Part shown: positions 1 to 17,391 of the stretch, in pieces
Layout of the letters: every line of letters starts with the position of its first letter
Numbering within the stretch: the first letter of the stretch is position 1
Notes under the pieces: model-generated
What the model was told of the DNA's origin: nothing
The model's database searches: none
What the model saw: the letters and a program-made list of their open reading frames with translations, nothing else
Program-made: the position numbers and the translations under genes
Assembly (NCBI GenBank): GCA_014706295.1
Contig: JACSVZ010000002.1
Coordinates: 131,573,431-131,637,430 of the forward strand
From: Lycocorax pyrrhopterus obiensis
Taxonomy: Eukaryota; Chordata; Aves; Passeriformes; Paradisaeidae
Length of the DNA stretch: 64,000 nt
Reading direction: 5' to 3'

Positions 1-3000
1 CAAAGGATGGCTTTCTACAAGCCATTATACAGAACTGTGGCAAAAATAAGACAGTCCAAAGACTCTGGGCAGAGGGTATACCATGGAAGAAAGTCTCCAT
101 CAACAAAACACAATAAAAGCATTCGATATATCAGTTGCCAAATCAGAGACCCAATTATTTCACAAACACAGGCAATAAGTAAGCCTCCTTAGCCCAGTTT
201 CATTAACCTGAATGCTCTACTGGCATCACCAGCAAGAAACCACAAGGTGAACCTGGATTCTTGCACTCTCAGACAGCTAACAATCTGACATTCAGCTCTG
301 TAGCACCTCTATTTGGCTTTATGTGCTGCCCTAACAGGTGTTTCCTCTGTTTTCCAAAGCAAAGGTAGCTCTCTGGAGTCACTCCACCAAATCCTCCCCA
401 TGGGCTAACAGTTAAGACCAGGTTTTTCTAGATTATTCTAACTGCTTGTTAACATAGCAAGTTCCCAGCCGAGGCAGTCATGTAATTTAGCAAGAGTTCT
501 ATTATGATAAAAAGAAGAAAAAAGGAAAAAAAAATCACTAGCTCCAACACATTTAGTCAAATTAAGGTACAAGCTTGTCAAACTTTGTGACGTTGAGTGC
601 TTGAAGTCAGACTTTATAAGAAAAGCCAGTTATTTAAAAGTCAAAAAAGGTACAGCATGCCTGAATAGTCAGAATTGAATCAGAGGCTGTTACATATACT
701 TTGTGAAGGCTATGCAGAAAATAATTTTTTAAAAGAAGTTTTAGTACAAATTTTTGGCCATCTTTTTTTCCCCTGTAAATTAGATGACTGACACTGCAGT
801 TTTGCTTCACTTTTTTAGCTTGTATTTCCAGTGATACCACAGAAATGGACAAACTAATTTAGTTCCAACTTAGAGAATGATGGCTGCTTCACAGTACTTT
901 CCTCTCAAGGCCATCCAGAAGGTTAAATGAATGTCTCACAGGACATACTCCTGGGATAGGCATACCCTGGATATGGTACACTGCAACTACTGCACTGTGA
1001 CATGGGCACCTGTGGTACTTGCTCTGCTTAACAGGCCAACTCTTAAGCTACAGAAAACTGTAATTCACAGCAAGAAGAGCAAATCTGGTTTTGGTTTTTG
1101 TTTTGATTGCTTTTTTCTTTAATCACAGTACTGCTAATTCAGTACTAATGCTAATAATGAATATTTATTGGTAGACTCAAACTTGTGTGAAACTCCTCAA
1201 AATGAAGTGACCCATCATAGCATCTCTCTCCTCATTTCTATCTCACCAGACAGATAATAAAGAAATCAGGCTGACAGAAACCAAAGTCAGACAAAGTTCA
1301 GCTATGCCTATGCTACAATGAGATAAAACCCTGTAAGTGGACTTTCTTTAGCAGCTTCAACATAGTGGATTTATTTGTTCATCTTTAATATTAGGCCTGT
1401 CCAGTACTATGGGGCTTGGTATATAACTTCATTTTATAACCACGCAGGGAGACACTGAAAAATACCGCATGTCCTTGCTTCCCATCTAAATGACAGCAGA
1501 GACAATTCTTTGGCAACAGAAGGAACTCAACACAAGCCAGTCAGCAGCAGAAGTATTTTCTTTGGAAACAGTCAAATGGGCTGCCGAGCTGCCTCATGCC
1601 AAAGGCACCCTTCTGAGGGCATGCCACCACACCAGGAGAAGGGTTCAGAGCCAGCTCTGCCCCAGTGAGGCTGGGATGTAGCAGGAGGCCAGCAGGTTTA
1701 TGGGTCATACCCCTCAGCTCTCTGTAACTACTTACATTCTCTGTCCTCACCATTAGAGAGCTTCGAGGTTTGTAGCTACAACATTTTCATGAGTGTCAAG
1801 AAACTCCAGGGACAACTGAAGGTTACCAGCTACTGAGAATGATGCTCCTTATTAGTTTTTCTCTGTGAGACTTCAATTAAGCCAGGTGTGTCAGTCTGCA
1901 CCCACCCTTCTGGCACCGAGCTGCCCTCCTGCCTCCTCCATTAACTGGAAAGACCAAAATATTTTCAGTGATTCCAGACACAGAAATTATTCCTCATCTG
2001 TATTGTGGGTCATCTGATTAAAATGTACAGCTCTACTCACTCCCACAGCAGCGACCAAGCTCCAAGATTTAAACTTCATTTAGATCACAAATGAGGTGAA
2101 GTTGTTTGCAAACTAAATGGGTGAACTGCACCAGCAGACAGATAGTAGGAAAGACTACTAATTTGCTTCTTAAACAGACCAATACTAGCAAGGCAACAGG
2201 AAACTGAACACTGTAAATCTTGTACTGAAAAAAGTTCTACAGCCATGTCAAATTTCAAAGACTGATGAACTGAGAAAATACCTTTGAACAGCTATTCATA
2301 CAATATAGCCAATGCAAAGAGACTCCAACTCAAACTGCACTGGGAGCTTACTCATATTTGGATGAAAGAGTCTATTCTATACAAACAACACGTAGGACTG
2401 GTGTGCCACATATCTTTGGAAGAATTTTATTTATGCCAAATACTTCACAAACAGCAACAATAAAACCTGCAAGCAGATGAACATTTAAAAGCTAGCATGT
2501 GAAATGACTGAAAGGAGACCTCTACCCTATTATTTATTTAGTCTTATAAATTCAGTTTTTTCTGTTTGTATTAGTCCATTTATTTCAGGATCTATTTTCT
2601 TTTACTGGCATAAGTAGACAGAGACCCCTCCTTTAAAGTTAGCCTGAAGATTCAGAGTACACTGATTTATCCTAGAGAGTGGCTATGAAAGCACAACCTG
2701 CATGGAGGTGGTGTGGCTACAGAAAGCTAGACAGGTAAGACCAATGGAACTACTAACCATTAAAGTTCAATTACGGAAGATAGCATCAAAAGCACAACAA
2801 ATCTAACAATTTGTTATTTGCCAACACATCAACTTATGGGGAATACTGTTTATCTTGTGGATTTTTTTAATAGCTTTAACTGCAAAGCATCTCTGGAGGA
2901 TACAATTTTTTCCACAAGGAAGAATATCTTGATATTTAAGTCCTGTTGATAGGTTGTTTGTCCAAAGCTTCAGCAGCACCAGCAATATATGCCCACCTTC

Positions 3001-6000
3001 TCTCTCCTTTACCAGTTGATAGGGCAGTGTTTATCAGTATAGAGCTGATCACCATACAAGCCACTGAAGTGGTAGCAGCCAGTCCAAGACTGGATCAGTA
3101 AGTGATCTGTATTTACTGAGTGTGCGTGATCTGCACCACTGCAATGCACACAACGCCCTGACAACTGCAGTCCATACAGCCCATGTGTATTATAGCTACA
3201 TTACATGTGGTTAAGGTCTCATGCTTGTTCATGATGTTCCTGCTATCACGCAAAACTCCCATTCAGTTTTCATATATGCTAATACATGAACAGTTAATTA
3301 CAGCATCTTGATCAGCATCTGGTAGGAAGAGTTTCCCAAACAAAACTAAACGACCACTCCCTGCCCTTGAAAACCCCCAAGGACACAGCAGTAATTGTCA
3401 GGGCTTTTAATTTGACAGCAAGAATCTAACTGCTGTGAAACAAACCATACCATTGTAATCAACCAGGCAGATGCAGCAGCGTTTTACAGTACTTTTCAGC
3501 CCAAACCTGTAACAGCTTGTACAAGTGCTTCTAGCACTTTTTGTAAGTCTTTTCAGAAAGATTTAATGGGAATCACTTTTTTTTTTTTGAAAGGCTGTAC
3601 TAAATCTGAATATCAACTCTTACTAATATGCTGGCCGTTCAAAGATCAGGCTTCAACACTTCACACCTGCAATTCTGGTTATGACTAAGTCAACAGCTTT
3701 CTGGTTCTCTGGACTGGCAAACAAACACGTTCAGACTCGGGAGATGTCAGCTGTGCTCACACATACCATTGATAAGATTTGGTACGTTCCCTCACCCCCA
3801 GCATGTAAGTACTAGAGAAAAGTCTTTGTCTCCACAGATGTACCAGAAGCTGTCTGCACACAACTTGAACTATTCTAATGGTGAACTTCAAACCTGGCTT
3901 ATTTTAAACACTAAACTGGAAAGAGATTGACTTTCTTCATTCTTTCACACATTCTACCACCTGAACAGGATACAGTCAACAGGTGGCAACATGAAGCACA
4001 ACACATTTTGAGCCCATTTTGATGAAAGGCTCTATGTACTTTTTCCTGTGGTTTTGCAAGATAAAGTCTGAAAGGTTAAGAGGTATCAGACTTACTCAGG
4101 AATGTGAAAGAAGCCTAACAAGTAGTAACAAAAAAACTCCAATAGCCAGCCCTCTCCGAAAAGCCTGTCTGCTTCTTGCTGCAAGTGGACATGCTTCAGT
4201 TGTCAAACTGTGGTGAGGACTGCAGTTGAAGACAGGAAGCCAACACAAAGACTTGAAGAGTCCTTTCCTGACACTTGAAGCCTAAAACTACTCTTGTTTT
4301 AAAAACATTTGCATCTTTGGCAAATGACTTGTGTTGGCCAGAAATCTATTCCCAAATTCACCATAACAGCATTAAATTAATTTTATTTTAATGCTCAGTT
4401 TTGCCTTGTTGCTTCTAGTTCAGTGCTTATTTCCCTTTATTAAAGGCCTGGTCTCAGTACATGTTATTGCCTAGAAACTTTAGATAATTATTAATGCACT
4501 AGAGATGACTGCATCAACAAATCGATTTTCTATTTATATATTTCCCTCCTGACAAGCAAGAAAATAAGAACAGTCATCAGATTCTAGAAAAATGAAGTAG
4601 CAATTAGTGGATAATACATAGGTAAAGTACTGAGAACAAGAAGCCTTATTTTTAAATACGAAAAAAATTAATTATTAAGATATCTAATTGAGTAAAAACA
4701 TTAGAACTATTGGAGAAATAAAAAGATATTATTCTTGCACAAAAGAACCAAGGTGCAGAATGGCAAAACTCCAAAAGAATACACTGATAAACTTTAGGTA
4801 ATTTAAATAGTATCTGTTCTCCTCTGAGATAACCTGGCTTTTTGTTTAATAAATAAGTAGGCATTTTGTTTTCAGGCAGTATCAAAAGACACCTGACAAT
4901 AGTTATGACATTTTTTCTAATTTTGAGAATAAATTACACAAGAGTACTAGCTGAACTTCAACTCACTTGTCACCCATCTATGGTATATGACATAGGGATG
5001 AAGATGACATGGAAGAAGAATTGTTTCTTAAATGCATGAAATAAACTGTATCTTTTTTTAAGCTCAGCCTAAAACTAATTTAATATTTAATGACAGGAGC
5101 CTGGTATTTTCATGATGGAATCAGCATTCCACTATCTTTCTCTAAAACATTATAAGAACACAAGAAGGATGATACTGGCTGACAGGACTCCTCTGTCTAC
5201 TAACCTCACTGCAACACTGCCCAAAAGAGGATGCCACTAGAAAAACACATGAACAAAGCAAGAAAGTGTCATGCTTCTCTTAGCCTCCATCAATGCCCAG
5301 GGACTGCATGAGCAGATGTGGTTTCTCTGAAGGTAATAACCTTTTAACAGGCTTCTTGTCCACATTCCACACATTGTTCAAACTCCCATTTCATCAAAAT
5401 AACCTTAATACCCACAATGCACCAGAGAAGAAGCTGTAGATACTTGCCTACCTGTACATGTTACTTTTGTCTTTAATCTACTTCTCAGTTTCATTAAAAA
5501 AAAGACACCTATCAACTCCCATTAGAAGCTAGCAAGTAATTTTGCATAAATGTTTTCCACAAAAGCATTAGGAAAGCTATGAGCTATAAAACAACTCATG
5601 CAATTAGCTGCACTGCACAGACTGGCACACACACTACAAAGGGTTTAATTAAACCATTCGTGGCCAGTCTTTTTATTTACACACATCCATCTGAATTGTT
5701 GGAGAAAAGTGATGAATATTTGCATTTTTTAAGAGGAATATTTTTAGACAATCCCTTCCCAAACCCTGTTTTGACCCTGTTTAGGCTTACTACGCTGCTC
5801 CTGATTAAAGTTGTGCCCAGAGTTTGGGATTAAGGGCTCTGCAACTGCTGCCTCATGGGTGACCTCCAACCCTCTTGTGGATAAACCAAAAGGACTGTTG
5901 TCAGCCTTCTACTCCAACCAAAAGTGAAGCTACAGTTTAAAGTTAGCTACAGAACTCTCTCTACTTATTTGCTCACTAGAACAGGAATACAAGAAAAGCT

Positions 6001-7852
6001 GTCAATATTAGTGGCTGCTGAGGCACTGGAGATCTCTGCTAAAGCATCAGCTGAAGAAAGAAACCAGCCTGCTGCCTGTCCTCAGTACCAGTTATTCTTT
6101 CTTCCCATCAACTTGGCTGCCCACAGAAACAGCAGCAGAAGTCTGAGAAAGGTGACAAGGCTGGCTGGAAAAGATGAGGCGAGAAGCATGACCCTCAGCA
6201 GGGGAGGAATTCAGAATTTAGGACAAAGAACCTTCAAGGGGGAGGGAAGAATTTGACTGCAGAGTAATTTGCAGCATTTATGCAACAGTGGGAGATATGA
6301 AGTGCATAGGGACATGTGGAATTGCTAAGAGCAGGAGAAAGGTACACTTGATTAGCAGTTTTGCTGTAGTCAATCTGGTGAAGATCTAGAAAAGAAAAGA
6401 ATAGAGGAAATGAAGTCTGAGTAGTAGGAGGGTAACTGAAAAAAAGATCTAAAAGGACTAATGGACAGAAGAGACTCCCATATGACAGAAAGAATGGCAA
6501 GAAATCTTAGTTTATACATAAAAATACTACTAAACCAGTCTAAATGTGTTTCCTTAGAAAAGAGAACAAAAGCAGCCTCACATATGGGCAGGTGAAGGAA
6601 ACATGGAACAAGTAGGACACCCTGAAAAATCATCTTCATGCTGAGACATATGCTGGGGGATAGACACCAGCCAGTAAGAAGTAGGTGTATGCACAAAAAA
6701 GCGTACAGGCTACTTGGCACGGACACACCACTGGTCAGCAAAAAAAGAAAAGGACAGCATCTGAGGCAATGAGGAACAGCATCTCAGTTCACACTTTTAC
6801 AGCCATACATGTAGCTCCCTTTGCAGAGCTGCCTTCCCCAAATTAGACTACCATATCCGTTACTAGATAGTTTCTTCTACTATTTTGCTTTCGAATTAGT
6901 ATTTATGGCAAGGGAGGCAAGTGTGCCTTGTATCAGGATATAAATTCAAAAGACTGCTCAGGTGTTTCATGCCAACCATTACTGTTTTTTACCAAAGCAC
7001 GCATAACAAACATGATGGTAAAGGAACCAAATTCTGAGGCACAGGCAAAAACCCCTCTCCAGTTTAGTAACCCACTCTGAGGAAACTCATATGAAAGGCA
7101 GCAGCTGTAAAGACACTCAACAGAAAAACACTAGGATTAAAGTCTTGAATTTTTTGAGGCATCGCTATAGATATTAATAAACAGTTTCCACCGAGGATCA
7201 AAGTCAATATGCAATTTTTACCTGGGTCTGTTTTTTTCATCATCACCTCATTAAACTGCTTCTTGAATATTGGGGGCTTACATCAAAATAAAACGGTACC
7301 AGATACATCGATCATTACTCTTTTCAGAACATCCTCTGAGAAACTTGAGATAATAAAAAACTGAAACCAACTGAGTTGGGTGAGAATTTCTGCTCAGAAG
7401 GTGGGTCTCAACTACAGCTATTGCAGCTGTACTCCAAACCAGAACACCTCTTAAGCTGTCTTAAGAATCTACAGTTTTGGTGTCTAAACAAATACTAATA
7501 AAACTCCCCATAAATATGATGTAACACTTTTTATCCTTGATCAGAAATAGAAGTGGGAGCCATTTATATTTAGCAACTTGGACTCTGAGCAGAATTGAAA
7601 CTTCCTGAAGCAGAATATGGATTGACTAGGGGTTCACTATAGCACACAGTGTTAATAAAAACATTTTATTAGGAATAATGCCATTTTAGCAACGTAAACC
7701 TATTCTGCACTAGGAGAAAACAACCAGTCAAAAGATCAGATTACCTTTGTCAAATCTTTTGTAACATAATCACAAAGGGTAACATCAAGAAAAAAATGCA
7801 CAACCAACAAAAACCAACTGACAACTTTTCTCTGCCTCATTTGAGCTGCCTT

Positions 7853-7916
7853 ATAGAATCACAGAATCAAGCAGGTTGGAAAAGACCTCTGAGACATTAA
7901 GTCCAACATATTACAT
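7853..7916 (-). mobile_element. CR1 LINE 3' tail fragment, antisense
   Basis: The segment has the antisense form of a CR1 3' end: a tail of AGAATCACAGAATC type, then a GGTTGGAAAAGACCTC block and a partial AGTCCAAC block. Only about 60 bp is recognisable, which fits the severe 5' truncation usual for CR1. It is divergent, so it is an old insertion, inside the YWHAZ intron and in the same transcriptional orientation as the gene. Confidence 0.75.
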
Positions 7917-8825
7917 CTGATAAAAAAATTTAAGAATTTACTGTTGGTCTCAGCAGAACATGACTTATTATTACTTCTCCTTTGAAGAGGCATTGTCAAT
8001 CTTCTGTCAGATTTCAAGAAAAATAATCCACTGCACAAGATTTGACATTAAGTAAAAAAAAAAAGTTTAAGAAATAATCACAAACTTAATTCTCTTCAAT
8101 CAACTTTAATACCACAAGCTTTCTCAAACTATTTCTAAATGGTAGTCAACTACCGCCTGAATGGATAATGAGCTTCAGAGGCAGGAGCTGGTGTATGCTC
8201 ACAGCAAAGAACAAGTGAAGCATTTGAGAACCTGTTTCAGAAACGCACTTCTGTCACGTGCACGGTAATGAGACAGAAGTTTCTAGATAAAACCAGACAT
8301 AGTGCAGTATTTGTTCATAAAGATGTGCAGAGATAATGCGCTAACTCTGCTCACATTCTAAATTTTATGTTTCTACCTCTTACAGCTTCCACGGGAACAA
8401 GGAGAAGCTGATATATTAACAATGCAGTGTTTCTGCTCTTAGACTTCTAAGCAACCAACCAGTGAAGAAAATACACTTAGCAGCTTCACAAAATTTCAAG
8501 TACGTGCAATGAAGTTCTTCCTTCAGCAGCACAAAGAAGATGAAGAGTTATCTGTCACAGGTGACTAAACTGATCAACTTACTTTATTTTGCTGTTTAGA
8601 ACTGCAGATTAGCAGCAGGTACATAAAGTACTTGAACAATAAAGGTTGCTGTCAAATAAAGCAAGTTGTCGCTTGGATACTTTTGAACAGTGTAAGCACT
8701 CTGTACCTTTTTAATGTAAATCAAAGCCAATTATTAAACATTAATGCCAAATGAAATTAATACAGTAGGCTAGTGGTTATAATAAAGGTTTTTTCTACTT
8801 CCAATAAATGCAAGAGGATGGAGAT

Positions 8826-8856
8826 ACATGTATGTATGTGTATACACGTGTGCAAG
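8826..8856. repeat. Short TG/TA-rich microsatellite
   Basis: A short imperfect stretch of alternating purines and pyrimidines built on TGTA and ACGTG units. It is intronic, with no other visible content. Confidence 0.5.
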
Positions 8857-9119
8857 CACAGTTAATATAAGAAGTAACTGCATTTATGCAGAGCACCTTA
8901 GCTGATTTTATGATAAATGGGAGCATTAAACATACATGTCAACATTATGGATGCCCTTCTTGCTAAGATTAGAATAAATTAAAAACAACACAAGTAATCT
9001 CATATTTAAACTGATCCATGAATGATGTTTTAATTATCAAAGATTCAACAGTTTTACAACAGTCTAATTGCTTAAAAAAGTAAAGGAAATTACTCTAGCT
9101 TAGGTACTGCTTTCACTGC

Positions 9120-9192
9120 ATGAAAGCAAAAAAAACCCAACAAAAACCAAACCAAAATAAAAAACCAAGAGCCAAAAAAACCTCCCAAACCT
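9120..9192. repeat. CAAAA-rich low-complexity tract
   Basis: About 70 bp composed almost only of A and C on the plus strand, with runs such as AAAAAAAACCCAAC and repeated CCAAA units. It looks like a decayed simple repeat and has no coding content. Confidence 0.6.
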
Positions 9193-9515
9193 GAAAGAGT
9201 GTAGCTACAATCAGGCAAGTAAGTGAAATAATGAGGTTGATACAAATTGCCTCTGCTTCCTACCTTCAATATATACGAGCAATTATACCAACCAAACCCT
9301 TACTGAAAAAGCCAGACTTGGAGATTTAATCAAAAGCTTAAATTATAACCACCCTTGTAAGTTAGCAAACCCTGGCTACATTTTGCTGTGCAATATATAA
9401 AAGTTCATTCAGAGAAGCATTTGTGAACCAGAGTACTCACGTATTTTCACATATGCCACTAACACATTATCAACTGCCATTTTTAATGGAAATTCTAACA
9501 ACTTGAGATGACATC

Positions 9516-9955
9516 TTGAGTTCTATGTCCAGGTTTGAGCTCCACAGCATAAGAAAGACACAGGTATACTGAAGGGGCTGTGGGGCTGGAGCACATGAGG
9601 TACAAGGCAAGGCTGAGAGAGATGGCTTTCTTCAGGCTGGAGAAGACCAGCAGATCTTACTGCTGCGTATAGCTGCCTAGAGAAGATGGAGCCAGACTCT
9701 TTCGTGAGGTCTACAATGACATGACAAGAGGCAGCAGATAAGCTGGAACATGAGAAGCTCTGATTACACGCAAGTATTCTTTAACAATAAACGTGAACAA
9801 ATACTAAGACACGCTGCCCAGAGAGGCTGTGGAATCTCCATGCTTAAAGATAATAAAAATTTGACTGACAAGGCCTTGAGCAAAGTGATCAAACCAGATC
9901 TGTTCTGAGCCGAGTTAAACACAATGACCTCCCTTCCAACCTCAATTATTTTGGG
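9516..9955 (+). mobile_element. CR1 LINE fragment, sense, end of ORF2 and 3'UTR
   Basis: About 440 bp follows the CR1 layout in sense orientation. A GTTCTATGTCCAGG block comes first, where the ORF2 end normally encodes the V-Q-F-W region. Then come a GGCTGGAGAAGA block, GCCAGACTCTTTC, ACAAGAGGCAGCAG, GCCCAGAGAGGCTGTGGAATC and finally CCTCCCTTCCAACCTCAA before a degenerate tail. Indels and substitutions are frequent, so it is an old dead copy. It lies in the YWHAZ intron opposite to the gene's transcription. Confidence 0.85.
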
Positions 9956-12900
9956 CACCTAAATCCTAGATTTCAACACATTAACCACCCCCTTCTATAA
10001 CAGACATTTTTGCAAATATAAGGTTCTACAAATGCCTCCCCTCTTTTTTGAAAAAAATGACACAGACCACAAAGACAAAGTGCAGTAAAAAATAAAACAT
10101 TAAACAAGCCTGAAGGAGTCACAGAACTGAAGGTAGTGATTTTCAGTCAGAACACTGAATTTTCTGTTAGTATCAGATATCATCATAGCAAGGTTGTATG
10201 GTATTGTCAGACTACAGGTTAGCTGTGCTCTTTATCCATCAGGAGGACACACTGAGCATACAGTGGCTGAGTTTTAAAAAGACAATTCACACACGTGCAA
10301 GTTGAAAATGGCTTCTTGTAGAAGAGAAGACTAAATTTCCTAACCCAGTCATTAAGAATTATTAAACAGGTTTTATAGAAGTTAACATAGTAACCTATTA
10401 GATGTTTGCAGGCAATGAGAAAATAGTTCCACAGTAATTTGAGAACAATGGCAATAGGCATTAATTCTGTGGTATGTTCTCTAAAAAGCCATTTAGATGC
10501 ATTTGGAATGGAATTACACTCCCTTCCCCCAGTGAACGGCAGCCTCATGACAGGTTACTAAACATTCTACTCCCCCTCTCAACAATATACATAAAAATGA
10601 AATGTAAACCTAAATTCACTAATCTGAGAGGTAACCGAACCTTCTGTTCTCACAACTACCACTTCTAAAAAGTGAAGCATCCCTAACAAGTGCAAGGAAA
10701 TCTCAAGTATGAGCACACAAGGAGTACCATCTTCTGCTTCTGAGCGTGAAATTCGGAAGAAATAATGTAGTGAAGAAAGCAAACAATTCATCTTATTGGA
10801 AGGTCCTGGACAACACCATTAACCTGCTGCTTTTCTGGCAGAAAAAGAGTGAGGAAAAAGTGCTGAGTAGCACCTATGTGCAACAGTAACTCCAGAAGGC
10901 TGAAGGGGAGCCAAGGTTTGTGGAAGTTCTCCAGACCTTAACAACTAAAAGGGCAAAGAAACAGTGAAAGGGTGCTTGGGCACTGCCAGAGAAGAGATTC
11001 ACTTAGGGTATTTCTGTGGTGGAACTTGGAGGGGGAAGCAACGTCACCCAGAAGACTGGGCATCGGGCAAGAACATGGGAACTGTTCCATACTGTGCACT
11101 TGGGGGACATGCAGGGACTGCCGCAGTCTGTGCCAGCCTAGGGAAGAGAGTGCAACTGTCTGGAATTACATTCATACTAATGTGAAGATAGCCAGTCATG
11201 TTTTCAATTACTAGTTTACATTTAGCTCATGTCAGAGTCTACCTGAAAGCTACCAGAGCTCCTGAGAACTTCTAACATACAAGCAATGCAGGGTGTTAGC
11301 TATTCAAAGACCTCTCCATTCTTCTCTGTGTTTCAGAACTCTCGTTAACTGAAAAATTCAGCTTACTGCAGATTTAATTTGAACCACTTCAGTTACAGCT
11401 CACTTGTCTACTAAAGGCAAAAAGCAGTTTAAAGAAAATCCACACCTGTTGTATTAATAACAATTTTTATTATGGAAATGACAAAAGATGATTATAGATC
11501 ATTATACTGGTACTTTAGACAGACCCTCCTTTCTACTATAAAAACCGAAACAGGATGTGAAGCACACAGTTAACATGAGGAAAAGTACTTAACTAAAAGC
11601 TTAATTTCCTGTATCAATTGGAAATTTTCTATAATACTAAAGCACTTTTCAGATGCTCAAGTATGGCAATGTACTTCCTTACACACAGTGTCACACAGAT
11701 TGTATTACTATTGAAGAATTTGGAAATACAGTCTTCGTTGCCACAGTGCAAGGAGCTTGTACTACACTCAATGTGTTACTTGACGTTTACCAGCACTACC
11801 AGACCAACTTTAAACTAGAGCTGGTTATATTACACTTTAATATACTTAAATGCATATATGACAGAATTGGTGCTGGAACAAGATATTTTAGGTGTCTCTC
11901 CTTTGTACAGCAGCACTCTGAGGCTGCAGCAAACAAGAGGACGAGTTCAACTCTTTGTAGAGTTGTAGAGGTACTCCACAGCAGGCTGAAGAAAAAAGGA
12001 TTCAGGAAGTAGCAAGGATGCAGATGCTGTCTTTTCCCATTGCAAGGTCAGCGTAAAAGAGAGAAAGAAGCATTCAGACCTGACCACATAACTATTAGAA
12101 CTTTTATCATTAGGCCCAATAGGGATGAAGCAAGAAAGAACTTCATCATTAATTGCTCCTATTCTCTCTGTAAATTAGTAGAAGAGATGGAAACAAAGCC
12201 CAGGAAGAATTTAGTATACTCAGTATCTACAGGATTAGAGGAGCTATTTCTTCCAGGACACTAGATTTCATTTCATTCCAACAGATGAGGGAAGAGAGCA
12301 GGAAGCTGCAGAGGAGCCAGCTTTGGCCACACTCTTCTATAGTCACAAACACATTCTCTAAATTGCTTTCCTCCCTTCAACACTGAAGTGAGGACAGCAG
12401 TCATACTCAGCTGTGATGTAACACTCCTGAGCATTACTTAAGACACTAGCAGACAACGGAAGACACAACAACAGCTCAAACAGAGCCACAGCCTCAATAA
12501 AAGATACAAAAGTTGCTGAGCTGCTTTTGTACTCTAACTGATAAGGCTCATGACTAAAAGCTTTTGAAGTTTAACACTTCAGGTTTTATTAATTAGTGGC
12601 ATACTTCACACCAATTAGATTTGGTAAGCCGCGCTTTTCACGTCCATAAACAGTTATAGACTAGACTATGCTGCATAAAAATTACAGACATCTTCTGAAA
12701 AAAAACCCCCAAAAACTAAACCCAAACTCTAGTTCTGTATTTGCACGCAGAACTGTCCAGACTCCTGTTCATAATAAACTACTAAATGTTACCACAGTTT
12801 TTTTCTGTTAAAGCGAAGTGGATGTCAGATAAAGCAACACAGTCAGCCACGTTTCTAGGTGAGTAAGAATGTACATGAATAGGATTCTTCAAGAAAGAAA

Positions 12901-14805
12901 ACAAGAGTATGTTTTTAAATATAAATCTAATTCTTCAATGGAATTGGCAACATCAAAGGTAGCACATGTCATCTGAAAGTATTTTTAAATCCTATCCTTT
13001 GAATACAAAAGTTTTCATTTTTTTCTTTTTAAATTTGAGTCAAAAAAGTAGGTTTTTTACTGCTAATCACTGCCTAAGGCATTGTTTCTTCTGGACAGTA
13101 ATTTTTTCCTTAACATATTACGAAAAATTGGACTGCCAGTGTTAAAAATTAGTCAGTCATTAGCTTCTTAAAAATAGTAACATTTCAAAGAACAATAACT
13201 TTGAATAATGTATGTCTCATTAACACAAAGAGAAATTCAAGTCCATTTTGAGATTCAGGAGATCTAACAAGACTCTCCACCCATATTCCTCCCCTCCCAG
13301 GCACTCTAGTTGCTGCAGCAAACTCGAAAGCCGGGTTTTAATTTTTGTATTTAGCATGCACAATAAAAGCTAGTTTTACCTTAACCTGTTTCCATTATCA
13401 GGCAAAAAATTAACTGCAAATGCTAAATTATTCTAAGGTTTCTAAGCCCAGATTTAATTAAAATAATTTCTTAAATCAAAACGTAGCTTACAAAAGAATT
13501 TCAGATCACTCTGAACTGAAAGCATCCACCCCCAGCCCAACTTTCCTATTAATAAAACAATTAAAGAAAGAAATAACAACCAATTAAAACGCCACATTTG
13601 GATCCTCATTTCCTTGGCTTGAATAGATGAGCCACCACTTTACAACACAAGTAGTAGTAAATCAGTTCTTTCCTATGAGTAAGTTCTGCATTTCCATTTT
13701 CATAGTGGAAGTTAAAGAGCTATCCTTACACAAGATAACAAAACATACAAAACTGTGTGTGTTACAATAACCATAGCAGCCAGCCTGAACTGGAAGCCAA
13801 GACTCAGTTATCCATGCTCTTACAAACCCTTGGAGAACCAGTCTTCTAGAAGCTATCACCACCCACATCATTTAGTTATCTCACACATCAAGCAAAATTT
13901 ATGCTACTCATTGATCTTAAATTTTCATTTGGTATCAGATCTTCAGGCACAAACTTAGCTATTTAACACTTCCCTCATGTCGCATGTCATTCTGTCACCT
14001 GCAGTTGATCCCTTGTCACATATGGGATGACGCACCAGCAGGGTCCACAGTGCAGTGGACAACTCTATTGCTGACAGTAACCTCTACCTCCTCACAAGCG
14101 GTCGCAGGACAGAACAGCTGCTCCTCGTATGCTCACTGAAGCACCACAGGCGTGTGCAGTTGAAAAAACCTGACAATCTGGAATGAGCATTTGGAAGGGG
14201 TTTGGATTTCATAAACCATCCTCCCAGTGAAAATACAGCGTTGCTTGCTGTGTACATGCACATTTTAATGTAACTACAAGTCTAAGAAAATGCCTAACTT
14301 GAACACCCTTTTAGTTTGCTACTAAAAATTTTAAGTTTAAGCGGGTATCACAGCATTTCTACTGCCTCTTCCTGCAGGCAATTTTCTGCACGGCTGAGTC
14401 ATAACTAACATTACATCATCTTACCCAGGGAGGGGCACAATTTCCGTAGAGTAAGAACTACCTCTTACAATTACAGCAGCATATTAAAGTTGCAGAAATC
14501 AAAGAGATCTACTGCATTAAGGGGGAAGGGCACTGGGGGAGGAGAAACCCTCAAACTAAACCTGTATACAGTTCAGTCGCAGAGAAATATGTTGACCTTT
14601 CATAATTATTACTTTACGTACAATAATATTTCTACATGTCTCCAAATTTATTAGCATTCATAACTGTAATTTGTATATAAATAATCAGCACATTAGAGGG
14701 AATAAAAATTCAGACATTTTTTAAACCTTATCGTCAGAAATAGCGCAGGAGACCACAGCTTTACTGACAGACTAGAAGTAGTCCCAGAGGGCCCAACACC
14801 ATTTA

Positions 14806-17172
<2,367 letters not shown>

Positions 17173-17182
17173 CTGCCGCCCC
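17173..17182 (-). other. YWHAZ: Candidate first-exon splice donor A
   Basis: On the minus strand GGCGGCAG is followed by GTGAGGGCG, a near-consensus 5' splice site, with the last exon base at 17173. It could end an untranslated first exon of YWHAZ that joins the acceptor at 15158. YWHAZ is known in mammals to use more than one first exon. I cannot place the transcription start. Confidence 0.55.
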
Positions 17183-17391
17183 CTCCGCCGGCGCTTCCCC
17201 CTTTTTCCCTCCTATCCCCAGCGGAGAAGAGCCCCCGCCGCCCCGCGGAGCGGCCCCCGCGCCCCGCTCCCTTCCCGCGGAGCCGCCCCGGGGGGAGCAG
17301 GGCGGGCTGGGCGCTGCCCGCCGGCCGCCCCGCTCAGTGCTCCCGACCTGCCGTGTGCGGGGGGGCCGGTCCCGGGCGGCGGCCCCGTTAC

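Noticed and set aside
11653..12012. 119-codon plus-strand frame in the YWHAZ intron
   Set aside because: Average composition, no known domain and no flanking splice signals that I could support; most likely chance.
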